Source of the DNA: Turnera subulata
Taxonomy: Eukaryota; Streptophyta; Magnoliopsida; Malpighiales; Passifloraceae
Assembly (NCBI GenBank): GCA_028386065.3
Contig: JAKUCV010001329.1
Span: 159,746 to 223,745, forward strand
Length of the DNA stretch: 64,000 bases
Reading direction: 5' to 3'
The translations under genes and the position numbers were made by a program. The notes under the pieces are model-generated. The model searched no databases and was not told the origin of the DNA. It saw only the letters and a list, made by a program, of their open reading frames with translations. Below, one piece after another: positions 11,745-23,952 of this stretch (position 1 is the first letter of the stretch; every line of letters begins with the position of its first letter).

Positions 11745-14323
11745 ATCAAGTCAGACCGGCCTGTGTGAGCCCATCCATGAAGGTATAGGTTGCACGTAGT
11801 GTTATATATGTAAAACAATTTGAATACTTTAAATTGGAGTAAAATATACGATCCCAAGCCCAAATAAATCTAGTCCACCATTTAAAATAATGGCCACTTG
11901 TAGTCACACAACACTTCCACGTATGTCTCCTAAGAACCGGCATGTCTTGCAACGTGAAACCACTCTTTTTTCTCTCTTTTTCCCCTTTATTTCTTTCACT
12001 TTTTCGGGATTCTCCTCCTTTCGACTTATTAATACTAGAAAATCACAATTTCTTAACCAATCCCATCTCTTTCTCCATCCCCTAATTCACAATTTTTTAA
12101 CCCCATAAGTTTCCAATCAAAGAAAATAATATTCCTTTCTCTTTCTCGTAGGCTTGTAGCTATTTAAGGTGGCATCCTATTCCAGATTCCCAGACAAATT
12201 GCTTTTGTTTTTACTAGTTTTTAATTTGTTGTGTTATTCCCTTGGCCTGCATTTCTGGGTGCTAAACTGTTTTATTAAATTTAATAATGTACAAGTGGTT
12301 AATTATGTTTTACGAAGAAGACTTTTGAAGATTCTACATTTTTTTGTACACGAGTGAAAACACACGTGTTGTTAAATGTTAAATCTTGGGTTACCCTTAC
12401 TACCCACCCCTACTAAACTTATTCGCTTCCTACTAACATCCCATATGCTTATCAAAATTTTAAATGTCTTATTGTGGTTGTCTTTGTATTAGAAGTTGTT
12501 AAGCTAGATTAGGGACTAGCTAGCTAGCCATGTGTGACCAATTATTCCTGATTTTCTTATTAATAAAGTCGAGACAGAAATTGCTGTCCATGTATTACAT
12601 ATCTCGTGCAAGATCTAACGAAGTCTCTGGACAAATAAATTTTAATCAACCCATAATTGAGGTTCATTTTTCAATGTGGCATTAACAAAAAGGGAAAACG
12701 ACAGGTCAAGGGGAAAGTATCCAAGACTTCCAAGTACTCCAATTAAAGTAAAAACACATGCAATTGTACGATTCCTCAGTGAAATCTTACATTCTATAAT
12801 TGCCAAAAGAAAATATCAATTTCTATACAAAACAACAGTTTCTTAAATAAACTAGTTTAACCAAAATAGTCAATTTTGCTTCTGTTAATATGCTTAGACG
12901 ATGTCATGTTTCTCTCCGTTAGATAAACTTACTAACTAGAATGTTATGAACAATGGGCTTATAGGAAAAATAAAATATTATAAACAGATCTAAATAAAAA
13001 TCCATCGGAATCCACCCAAGCTAAGTAGCAACTAGGAATATCAGTTAAATATGTATGGATCAACCTTTTTTTTCTGAACATCATTGACCAATAGATACTG
13101 AATATACATAAATTTAACTGTTTTAGACTGTTTGCATGTACAAATAAATTTGACAAAATATATCTGACGCCTTGCATGTGTGAAGAGTTATTTATAAGAG
13201 CAACTTTCATGTTTGAAGAAAACATTATTCACTTGATTTTGTTTGTATATTAATTCACATCCAATCAAAGAGAAGAAAAAAAAGTTTTTTTGGGTTAATC
13301 AATTCGCGACGAACTTGCATATGATCAGATTTATAACTAAGTATTTCTTGTAAAATATGAGAAACACCAAATCCCTCGCTGCCTAGTGGCTATGTAGAGC
13401 ACTTGGTTTCTTTCTTTCTTTTTTATTTATTTTTTTTTCTGGGTCAATGAGCTCTTAGTTTCTAAGTACACATGGACTTGAAGAGATACTTGTTTATACA
13501 CAACTAACTCGTTTACAACTTCAAGCAACCTCACATTGGAAAAAAAGAAATTTAAGAAAAAGAGAAAGAAAGAGGAGGAGTTTTTGGACATGAAAAAGAA
13601 TATGTTTACCGTTTTACTAAAAAAAAAAAACAATTTTAAAAATATTGAAGTAACACGTATAGAAGTTGGAGGAGTCACTCTTTCAGGGCTTAACCGGAGA
13701 GCCCAGAAAAATAAGTATGTAGCATTGGGCCTTAAATCCCTATTCGAGCCTGGACTGACTAGTTGCGACCTAGAAGCTTGAATTCATAAAAATCCGAGAG
13801 ATCAATCTAAGTTATATTTTTGCCACTGGTTTACTCCAATTCAAGCCCAGTTGGCCTATTAAGGGGTAAAGTTTCCGTAAAATTGGTTTTCTTTGTCATT
13901 CATAATCATAATATTCGAATTCGAGACATATTCAAAATTATACGGAAAAAAATACAGTACTCTTAAGAACGGAAACAACAAAGTCTTACCTGAAAACAAA
14001 AATTAGAGTGAAAATTCATGGTCAGTAGGATCCAATAATTTTTTTCTAAACAAAAAGCAAGTGCCATATAAGAAAGTGGGTAAGAATATGGGCCTAACTA
14101 ATCCGTCCATTATATATCGGGCTTTGTGTAAAAGATTTTGTGGCCCATGTGTCCATTCCATCCACTAATGGACTTCAATTTTTAAACATGGGCTGCTTGG
14201 TTCAAGTTTTAACGATCCTTTAGGCAGGGCCGAATCTAAACGCCTTAAGCAAGGTACAACAGTGAACTGGTAATGGGGTTGTCTTCGGGGCTAAAAGTCT
14301 CGAATCCAAGTTCCTATCATTGC
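11745..14323. other. Intergenic, no gene seen
   Basis: AT-rich, with several T or A runs (for example near 13420 and 13620) that generate spurious Lys- or Phe-rich frames. The first 60 bp resemble 8911-8965. No protein, RNA gene or clean repeat boundary could be supported. Confidence 0.55.
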
Positions 14324-14331
14324 CTATAAAC

Positions 14332-14688
14332 CAAGGTTATCAAAACCGGACCGGTTCGACTGGTTAACCAGGTTCAACCGCCTTTTTAGCAAAGCCCCGG
14401 TCCGATTCACTTGAAAAAACACCTTGGTTATATAACCGCTTTGAACCGGCCGGTTTTTAAGGTTTTTTGGGCAACCGGCCGGTTTTTTAAGATTTTTGCC
14501 CGGTTATTCCGATTGGCAGCCGGTTGGATCAATTTATTTTTTTTTTTTAAGAAGGTTGTTATTTTTTAATGTTATTTTTTAGCCTTTAAATGTAAAAATA
14601 GGAAAACGGTTGAACCCCGGTTGAACCCTGGTTCTATTGATCGACTACCTTCGCCGGTTCGCTGCCCGGTCCGGTTTTCAAAACCTTG
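14332..14688. mobile_element. hAT-type MITE, copy A
   Basis: The 357-bp element has terminal inverted repeats CAAGGTTATCAAAACCGG at the left and CAAGGTTTTGAAAACCGG (reverse complement of the right end). It is flanked by ctataaac at 14324-14331 and 14689-14696, the 8-bp duplication of hAT elements. It is nearly identical to the copy at 35412-35753, apart from a few substitutions and an extra block (about 13 bp) near 14620. The interior is full of CCGGTT/AACCGG motifs and has no coding capacity. Confidence 0.92.
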
Positions 14689-14696
14689 CTATAAAC

Positions 14697-14873
14697 TATG
14701 GTTGTTAAATTCGGACCGGAAGCCTGACCAAATCGAGCCACCGGGCCATAATTTTTCTAGTTGAATAATAGTCAAACCCAGGTTCAATCGATAAATTGTG
14801 AAAGAAATTATGAGTAGGAAAACCTATCGGGTCATGGTTAACCAGCCGGCCCGATCTGGGTTTTAAAACACTG
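14697..14873. mobile_element. Second, diverged MITE abutting copy A and sharing its target site
   Basis: This 177-bp segment begins tatggttgttaaattcggac and ends gggttttaaaacactg, with weak end complementarity and the same CCGG-rich composition as copy A. Its flanks are ctataaac at 14689-14696 and ctataaac at 14874-14881. The same octamer therefore occurs three times around two adjacent elements. This implies that one element inserted into the target duplication made by the other. Confidence 0.65.
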
Positions 14874-14881
14874 CTATAAAC

Positions 14882-17800
14882 CCCAAAAAAAATCCCACGC
14901 TTTGGAGTCTTTTTATTGGAGAAAATGGTTGCACGAAAAAAAATCACACTTGGGGGAGATTTATCCCTGGTGGACTGACCTGGCCTCCATGAACTAGATC
15001 AAGCTAGCGGTTAGACAACAAAAATCTAAAAGCCCACTCTGTCTCACATCAATTAATTTGTTAATTGTTATCTAAATTACTTGATTAATCACTGGCAAGT
15101 ATTCATAAAAGCTCCTCCCCAGCCAAACAAAAATCTCGCTAAGATAGCTAACCATTTCCTTGGCATAAAAAGCTTGTCTATGAACCCATTATTTATTAAT
15201 TACATCGACTTTTCAACTATATTAGTATGGTCAAACTACAACGATTCTCATGTGTCACGTATCACGTCAAGACCTCTTTTATTTTGGGTGATGAACCCTT
15301 GCAGGAGTTTGACTTGGGCTATAAAAATTGGCCGTACAAGGACAATTTAATTCTCAACTGTAAGACACGAAGATATATATGTGGGTTTGAATTCATCTTT
15401 ACAAATCTTTTTGATAATTGAATTCAATCCATTTCTGTTGAGCTGTCCACGTTTTGATGACACTATGCAGATACTGACTCGAGAAAAATTTGATGCTAAC
15501 ATGTATGTACCACTACCACCATTTCTTGTGTGATTAATTCGTCTGCTCTGTCACATGTCTAGCTCCTCCCTAGCTACTAGTCTACTCCATTCTTAAATGA
15601 AAATAACTTGCTAGCTAGGCTCTTCCTTTGGAGGTTTCTTCCATCCTCTTTAATTTTCTTTTTCTCTTCTTTTGTCGCTAACAGTGTACGTAACAATGCA
15701 TCTTATTATTATTTTTTTTTGTCGATAACAATGCATCTTATTGGGGTTTAGGTTGAGAGAAGAAGACATGAAAGGAAGTAAGGAACATGGAAATGGTGGT
15801 CAAATCTTATTAACTGTTAATGTGAATGAAGTTACTGTCTAGCCAGAAGATGGCAAAGACATTGTATGTGGTGAAGAAATTTCATATTTCACATCCATGG
15901 TTTGGCATGGTTAATCATTCTTTGTTAGGTTTATGGGACCTGCAAATGCAGATTCCAAAATATATATTGTCATTTTCTAGCAAGATATAATGATTCGCTT
16001 GATAATTAGAAACATTATTGAATGACTTGGATCATCCATGATTTAATGTCATGAGTCCGACCTACAAATTATCTTGTCATCTTCTCCACAATTTTGCTCT
16101 AACTTTGATAGCTGACCCTAACTCAAGCTTTGATTACTTTGTCATCTCATGCTTTTCTATAATTCTAGTGATATTATATGTTTTAATAGAAGAAACATGA
16201 AATTAAAAAGGGTTGGCCCATAAATAAGGGATTGCACCATTTGTATAGATTGAGTGCCTTATAGAAATACAAACCCATCATCAGAATATACCAGCAAACA
16301 AAATTTTGTGAGCCTCATCCCACAAACTAGAAGAAAATATCTTGCAAACTTGTTGATCGTATTCAATAACTAAGTACGGACTAAATTATTAATTAAACCC
16401 TAATTGGAAATCTTGGTTTATTTGAATTTTTTTCACAACCTCTCACCACCAAGCTTGATTATAATTTTTCATAAATGAAGAGCCTCTACCGACAAACACA
16501 AGAAAAAAGAGAAAGAATAGGACCTCTACCGACAATGCTCAAAGCAAATAAAGAAATTTCCACCCAAAATATGTTACTGATATGGAGTTTTCTCTATTGT
16601 TTTTAACCACTCTCTGGTATATGTAAAGGTACTCTTTTGGTATGGAGCAGGAGGCTGGGCCTGTTCTTGAGGGTGGTGCTCTGCATAATTGAGTTTGGAT
16701 CAACTTAATTAGCCCAAGTATGATTTGAACAAGACCCACATAGGTCCCATCCATATGGGTACTGATCATTATCTCCTGGACATTACTCGCAACCCACCAA
16801 AAAAAAAATTGCAGCTTTATTTTTCCTATAGTAGCCATTTATAACCCCGTGGTTTGTTCATTTCATTTGTTTCATATGAACAATAAACGTGAAAGTTTTA
16901 AAGCTTTCACTATATACATAGTCCCTACACTACATAATGACATTATCTCACTAGACCATTGGATATATTTCTTCTGATAGACTCAAGTCCATGTGGGAGT
17001 TGCAAGAGATGATGGAATCGATTCATTAGTTCATGTGTTACTTTTCTGAATTTGCTAGTGAAATATGGAGCCATAGTAGTTTGTCCTACACTATAGTTCT
17101 GTTAATAAACTTATCAATAAATCCAAGGCTTTGGAAGAAAATAGCCAACCCAGCTAGAGCCTTAACAACCGAGAAACTACCAACTAAAAAAACAAAATAA
17201 TAAAATGAAATAATATCTATCAATGTCAAATAAGGGATCTTGATCCTTTAAATGAATGAGTATATGTGTCTTAATAGGCGTATGGCAAACAGCTGCTTGT
17301 GATATCACATGCAGAAGTTCTTGCGTAGACCAAAGAAGAAATATCAATTAACATTTCATTGCCCACAGTCTGTTGGCAAGTATCATGACAAGAGGAAAGA
17401 AAATCGTGGCTTCTCACCTAACAGAACAGGAGGAGAAAAAAAGAAAAAGAAGCCAAAATATTGTACTGGAAAAGTAGTTTGCCTGTTTTAATATAGAGTA
17501 CCATAGATGTATGCATCAGGTTGATCTTTTTATGTCAAGGTTTTGTCAAATTGCAATTCACTATGTATCGTATCAAGGGCCCCCATGCATACGGTGCTTT
17601 GTCACACCACACACATATAATGCCACATTATTTTTTGGATACGGCAGGGCATGCATAGTACTGGTTTTTAATTTTAAATATTTTCACTATTCTTCCTTGT
17701 GATGACATTAATGGGTTAATACTTTGATTGGTAAAGCAGGCATTGGGTTTCCTTGATAGGTTGCTTTAATCAAGGCTAATGTATCGGTTCAAAGTTTGAG

Positions 17801-18386
17801 AGGTGACAGAACTTGCAGGAAATATTCAAATATAAGTGGCACATTTTTTGTTGGATAAGCAAAACTACCATGATTAACCAACAAGCTAATGCTGCCACCA
17901 CCTACCTCTTAAAAGAATCCAACAACAAGAAAAAGAGGCATTTGTACTATGGAATTGTCCCTCCACTTTATTCACCGCTACTCGCTAGACAATATAATAT
18001 ATTGTCACCTAATATGATAGATTTTCTTTCCACACTTTTTCTTGGAGTATTATTTGAGAGGTTTGCCCATGCCATAAGCTCTATCCCCAATGAGATCGTG
18101 CATTATTGTGTACAAAACGCATAATTAACATAGGGAAGATTAATTCAAAGCACAAATAATTTATCCAAAAAAAAACTAGCACCACTAGTCCATGGATAGA
18201 TGGTGCCATATAGGTAAACTAATTCATTAATTCGTGGGATTGAGATTGAACTGAAATTAAACAAGTATAACAAGAAGACAGGACAATCTGTCCTCCACTT
18301 CTAAAGGAAGCAAATGCTCCAACTAATGGTGTTTTACTTCATCTTCTAGACTTCTACCAATTCAAGGTGATGATTGGTCACACATC
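14882..18386. other. Intergenic, no gene seen
   Basis: AT-rich, with no recognisable exon. It contains a micro-insertion at 15708-15725. Short open frames here (up to about 100 residues) have no family features. Confidence 0.55.
15691..15742 (-). mobile_element. Micro-retroposon: 18-bp insertion with 17-bp target duplication
   Basis: taacaatgcatcttatt is present at 15691-15707 and 15726-15742. Between them is only attattttttttt plus gtcga. On the minus strand this reads TCGAC followed by a run of A, a tail type also seen at 53967-53999. Confidence 0.75.
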
Positions 18387-18401
18387 AACTCCTCCATAGC
18401 T

Positions 18402-18524
18402 GCCAACGCCTGTGTAGCGTGATGGCATTTCCCTTGGCCTTGAGCCAAGAAGACCCTGGTTCGATCCAGGGTGGGGTGGGGTTTGGTTAGATTTAGGCAT
18501 CGATTGTAATCAAAAAAAAAAAAA
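18402..18524 (+). mobile_element. tRNA-derived SINE with 15-bp target duplication
   Basis: The 123-bp body starts gccaacgcctgtgtagcgtg, contains a possible A box (TAGCGTGATGG) and a clear B box (GGTTCGATCC), and ends in cgattgtaatc plus about 13 A. It is flanked by aactcctccatagct at 18387-18401 and 18525-18539. This is the structure of a plant tRNA-related SINE transcribed by RNA polymerase III and mobilised by LINE machinery. The perfect duplication suggests a fairly recent insertion. Confidence 0.92.
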
Positions 18525-18539
18525 AACTCCTCCATAGCT

Positions 18540-21500
18540 AATTGTTCCCTCAAAACTTACTGAGCAATTTTGTTCCATGAGTCACTTTCGTTTGCTTTGG
18601 CCCCATGATAATTTATAAGATTATGATCTGTCACTAAACATCATGTGTAGATGCACCTTTATTTTTCCAGTGTGTAGATGTGTATGTGCACTTATGCTAG
18701 TTACAGAGCCTTTGTTGACATGGTGGGCTAATCATGGGACAATGGGGGCATTTTGTAGAGGTATTAATATCTTCCTAACTGCTACCCCAGTGACAGCCTT
18801 AATACTGGGGATCTTGTTAGATTTTGGAATAGCAATTGTACTCCAAGTAGGTATAGCCTTGTACTAGGATCCATATTTGGTAAACCTTAATTAAGTTTGA
18901 AATGAATTAAGTCAAATAGTAAAAATCTTTTAGGATCTGAATAAATAAACTTAGCACCCCTTTAATCAACGACTAATAATGAAGGCACATACTGCAGATT
19001 TCTTTTAGTGTTTAATGAGCAAATCTCCACTACTTTACTTGCACCTCAGGACTAAGCTCTATTCCCATAAAACTTTAGTCTTTAGGTATGGTCATTCTCT
19101 GGAGTAATCATTTGGAATCTGGGAAACTTCTTGAGCAGCCAGGTTATGTAAATAGGTCCACAAACTCCAGATAACATGTGACCTTGGTGGTGGATGAAGT
19201 CCAATTTTTTTCACTCATCTCCTTTGCTTTGTTCCCCATCCGGTTTATGAAGCTTTTATCCCAATTAATCTAGATTTAATTAGCATTATATATTTAGTTA
19301 TGGTAGATGAGTCTCTCAATAAAAGTTTTCTACATGCTCCAGGATTTGAATCCGTCTTTTATTAGTTTGATTGTAAACTTTACACATAATATTTCATTCC
19401 ACAAGAAATTTTTACACTTCACACATATCTTGACAAAGTTGATGCAAAATATAAAACAAACACTTGCTACCTAACAATATTATATAGAGTCACTCTCCAT
19501 ATATATATATATGTTAAGGAAGGCGGAGATGCTGGAAAAAGAAAAGAGTTGAAAAAATTAAAATCCTCACGCCCCTTTCTATAGATTGCAAGGAATCTTG
19601 TATTGAATACACTACAGATAATTGTGGATGAATAGCTCTCAAAAACATGACAGCTATAAATGCAGTCTCTTCTACTTTTATCTAAAAAACAGACCCATCT
19701 ACTATGGCATCAGTTTGATTTCCCAAAGATGCAAATTATCGTGACCCTCACAAGTTGTTGAGTATGACTAGCTTTTATACTTTGCCCTTTTATTTTAGAT
19801 CTTCAAGAGCAGTCCATAATACATTAATGTATGATGCAGGTGCATTGAATAACGTGTTGTGATGGCCATGTGATAACCACACAAGATTCCAGCTTATCTG
19901 CAAGTTTAAACAGTTAAAAGTTGCATTAACATAATGTGATTAGATACATATCTTTGGATCCAATCTGTTCATGCCATAATCGTATTCTTCTCTGCCTAAC
20001 TTGTTTCCATTTTAGTTTATAAAATTTGATATTCTTATCCAGATATGGGAACTCTTTGCAGACAGATAGTACCTATTCTTTTGTTTTCCAGTTTTCGTTG
20101 CTTCATACAAGCACAATATCCTATATCTTACTTTGACAATTCTTTTCACTTTGTTTTATATATCAATCTCCACGTACGATTTGATTTCTTTTATGGATTG
20201 GAAATACACGCTAGACCACTAATCGAGCCATATAGTCAGTCTTGGTGCTCGAGGAAAGTCATCTATTTTTTGACATCCAAGAAATTGATATGCTTCTTTA
20301 ATGACATAGAAAAAAGAAAGAAATGGCCTGTGGTTAAAACTTAAAAGAGCAAGAAAAGAAGCAGTCTGGGTGGATAAAAGGCTGCTAGCTAGTTTAAGCT
20401 AATTAAGCTAATTAAGTTTGTTTCAAGAGCACACTAATAGATTCTTGCTCATATTTAGGGTAAAATACATTGGAATATGATGGACAATTCATCTCCACCA
20501 CTCCATCATTGTCCGGCAAAAGTAAAAAGGTATATAACTTGAAATTTCTTGCCTACATGCAAACATTTCAAGGATAAGCTTTTGCCATATCTCATAAAAG
20601 AAAGAAATAAGAAAACAGCAAAATTGTGGTTGGGGAAAATAATCTACGAATGATATGACCCAAGCTTGTTTGCTCTCTCATATAAAGCCTTTTACCAACG
20701 GTAAAAATCTATTTTCTATTTTGACTGAGATATGGTAAGTAACATTTTAAATCTTAAGCTTCCATGGATATCATTCCTTGGCAATTCCGTCGCATTACTT
20801 CGCTTACCATCCTGGGGATACGGTGGGCCTCTCTATCTATTTTAGGGTAAAGATCTTTTCTAGTCCTGGCCCAGTATGGGAACAATCTGGCCTACTCCTG
20901 GCCTATTTCTTGTCGCTCCACCACATGAAACATTCAGCTATAAGCCTACTAAGTATAAACACAATACAACCACGGTATATTTTTATCAAAATAAAAAAGG
21001 ACAGCCATTATTGTCCGATTCAGTACAGTACATAAAAATTGGTACCTAGATTTGTTTTTGAGGGCTTAACTTTCGATCCATGTGTGAGCTGTGAGCTTGG
21101 AAATTTAGGTGAATGTGGGTTAGGAGGATCTAACGAGCTCTGACAAGTCGTAAATTGACTGACCCTCATATATATCAAATATTTTTACCAAATCCGGCCA
21201 GGGCAGGCTACTAAAGGGGGAAAAAAAAACACACACGAGTTTTTCTTATAAGTGACTTCTCTTTTCATTGTAATTGACGATCAATCGGGGCACCACCTAT
21301 GTCACTTTTTTTTTCCCAGTTTTTTAGAGTAATTCCTATGTGACTTCTTTATCATTATCTCTATGGTGTTATCATTGTTAAACCTTATACCTCATTTAGT
21401 GGTTTTGACCCAGTAACCATATTTTACTTCAAAACCGCGGGCATAAGATGCTCACTAGGTGCCTGAAGAAACTAGATGTGTAGTTGTTTTCTAAAATTTA

Positions 21501-22394
21501 TTTGTTGTTAATTAGAGACTGTAAAACATAATCATGAAAGAGTTCCTCTCTCTTTTAAAAAAAAAAATATAAAAGAAAGTAAAACCAAATAGGATCTCAA
21601 GAGAAATGGTCAAAAATATAGAGCAAATTGGTTTGATATATGCAAAGAAAGAGAGAATAAATCTTGTAAAGATCTTGGGCTACATTGGAACAATTTGACA
21701 CGTTTTTTTAAAACAAAACAAGGTGTCATCTAATATCACTTGTATTGTATAAGAACTATTTAATTTGTTAAACCTCCTCTAATCACATGCGGCATATTTC
21801 TATGTAAGTTATGCATGAAACGTTAAAAGTTTCGTTCTAAGTCAAAAATCCTATTCGGCTACATTGGCTTGACGTGCATTTTCGTTCTAGGCCTTGGACA
21901 AACCTAGGGTGATCAACATTTGTTGAAGAGACATGGAAATTTCCCACACCATACTAACGCCAAAGAAGGTCACCACGTGAAAAATAAAGTAAAATTAAAG
22001 AACAGAAATTATAAATAAAAGAATTTATATATGAATTAAATGTCAAGAAAAGAAAAAAAAAGAAGAAAAATGCCACCACCCAGTGGCCATGTACATTACC
22101 TCTAGGTAAATTCACTCCAAGAGGGGGAACCAAAAAGACCAAAATTAAGGAAAAATTTTTCAGTTTTGGGTTGGCAAATATCTGACCCAAAAAAAGACCT
22201 GCAAAGCAGAAAGAGAGAAAGAGAGAATTTGTTTATTGTACTCAATATTATTTTAGTTTCTTTTCTTTTCTTTTCTTTTTCTTTTTTTCAACTTTTTTGA
22301 TCTTCTATTTTTTTTTACCACCATTCGACAACATCGGAGCTGGGCCTTGACACGATCCATCATGGGCCTAGAGCTTCCCCAAATTGGGCCCCCA
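18540..22394. other. Intergenic, no gene seen
   Basis: AT-rich, no supported gene. At 21290-21350 an imperfect direct repeat (cctatgtcactt / cctatgtgactt) surrounds a T-rich insert and may be another small retroposon tail. A tttct-type pyrimidine repeat lies at about 22257-22290, just downstream of the RING gene's stop codon; the 3' UTR of that gene must lie in this side of the tract. Confidence 0.5.
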
Positions 22395-23859
22395 CTAGAA
22401 CATAGCAACCTCCACACTGGAATTTCTCACATGGAGGCAAACCGGGCAGGCCTGAACCACCTGATCGCATCCCGTGCACACGCTCAAATGCCGACACGGC
22501 AGCAGCACCACCGTCGCGACACGTGCCCGGCACGCCTTGCAACTCGGCCCCGCCCCAGCCCCCGACACGGTCACGACCCGGTCCGGGTCGACGTATGCCG
22601 ACTCGGCGTCCTCCGCCTGGCCCTCCACCCCACCCCCCGCACATCCTAGCCCGTCGTCCCCCCTCCTGCTATCATGCGCCAGCCCGCCGCCGCCGTTGAT
22701 GATGGCCTGTTGCAACTGCGCCTGCAGGGTCGCGGCCGTCGCCTCCTGCGCCCTGGCCTTGGCTTGCCAGACCTGCGCCTCCACGCTAAGTTGCGCCGCG
22801 CGTGCCTCCAGCTCCGCGTTCCGCCGCGTGGCCTTCTCCACTTCCGCCTCTTTCTCCCTCAATCGCCTGGCGATCCCTTCCTCCGCTGCGCCCAGCAGTG
22901 CACGGTAGTGCCGCTGCCTTTTCTCTGCTAATGTGCGCCTCAGTTGCTCTCCCTAAACGATTTTTAAAAACAAACCTCCATTTAGGGAAGGAATAAAAAA
23001 AAGAAGAAAAAAAAAAAGAGAAACCAGATTGAACCCAATTGAGAAGAGGGAAGATGGGTACCTGGGCTTGAAGGAATTGGTCTATCTCGTCACGTTGTCG
23101 TTTAATTTGGGTGGCAAAATCTTCTGATAGTACAGAAAACAGAGCAGAGGATTGGCTTGTGAAGCTATTTTGCTGCTGCTGCTGTTGTTGTTGCTGTTGT
23201 TGCTGCTGCTGCTGCTGATGATAATGATGGTGATGATTCTGTTGCTGTATTTGTTGTTGGTCACCAAAAGATAACCTGAGGCCAGTAGATACCACATTTG
23301 GCTGCTGCTGGTGCTGGGTTTGGTTCTGGTTCTGGTTCTGGTTATGGTTGTTATGGAGTTGAGAGAGGTCTATCAACTGGGTTTGCATAGGGAACAATGG
23401 ATTGAAATTGGTATTTGTTGTTGTAGTTGTTGTTGCTGTGGTGATTCCACCACCTCCACCGCCACCAATTGTTGCAAATTCTCTGCCTCTCTTGCGGGCA
23501 TTAGTAGCACTACCTGTTACGCATATATACATATATCAATGAAATGAGAATTCAAAGAGGAAGGAAGAAAGAATGAATGCATTCTAAGAATTTCAGGAGA
23601 AGAAAAGAAAAAAGAGACTGAGAGGGTTGACCTCCATTGTTGAATAGCATATGGGATTGATCAAGGAACCCTCCAGGCTGCGGTTGCAATGAATAATCAT
23701 GACCTTCTTGCCCGGTTCTGCCAAGAAATATTAACACACACTTTTATTCAGGGAATGCAAAGAAGTTGCAGGGGAGAATTGCAGGCAGAGGATAAAGGGA
23801 GATATTGCAAACCTGTTGAGGAGGAGAACATTTGAAGGGTATTGAGCTTGAACAGCCAT
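22395..23859 (-). CDS. BOI/BRG-type RING E3 ubiquitin ligase
   Basis: The coding sequence is the complement of 23813-23859, 23632-23717, 23062-23513 and 22395-22952. All introns are GT-AG and the joined frame gives 380 residues. The start is the MAVQAQYPSNVLLLN codon run; the stop follows VEVAMF. Residues about 45-195 (exon 3) are low-complexity: Gly, Thr and Asn runs, NHHHHYH, then about 16 Gln. Residues about 196-277 form a charged helix, probably coiled coil, ending in the QVWQAKARAQEATAATLQAQ block characteristic of BOI-related ligases. A C3HC4 RING lies at about 333-367 (CKAC...LLPCRHLSVCTGC...CPVC) with all eight ligands present. The family transfers ubiquitin with an E2 partner; Arabidopsis members act in stress, cell-death and gibberellin responses. 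The substrate is unknown here. Family assignment is firm; orthology is not settled. Confidence 0.95.
23170..23217 (-). repeat. CAG/CAA trinucleotide tract encoding about 16 Gln
   Basis: Sixteen consecutive Gln codons, mixed CAG and CAA, lie inside exon 3 of the RING gene, next to an Asn/His-rich stretch. The interrupted codon pattern suggests partial stabilisation, but length polymorphism between individuals is likely. Confidence 0.85.
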
Positions 23860-23944
23860 TGTAGATGATGATGATGATGATGAATTTGGTTATTGGATAG
23901 ATATGTAAAGGTTTGATGAGGTAAAGGAACGAATGAATTTATGT

Positions 23945-23952
23945 CTATATAT
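23945..23952 (-). promoter_or_regulatory. Possible TATA box of the RING gene
   Basis: The minus strand reads ACATATATAGACAT here, about 90 bp upstream of the start codon. A start of transcription some 30 bp downstream would give a leader of roughly 55 bases. That leader would exclude an upstream frame of about 105 residues (23748-24065) that otherwise overlaps the start codon. A TATATATATA stretch at about 24866 is a more distant alternative. Confidence 0.35.

Noticed and set aside
18437..18475. tRNA gene suggested by GGTTCGATCC
   Set aside because: Only promoter-box similarity; it ends in a poly(A) tail with a 15-bp target duplication, so it is a SINE.
22474..22931. Plus-strand ORFs of 85-144 codons
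   Set aside because: Antisense shadows of the GC-rich last exon of the RING gene.
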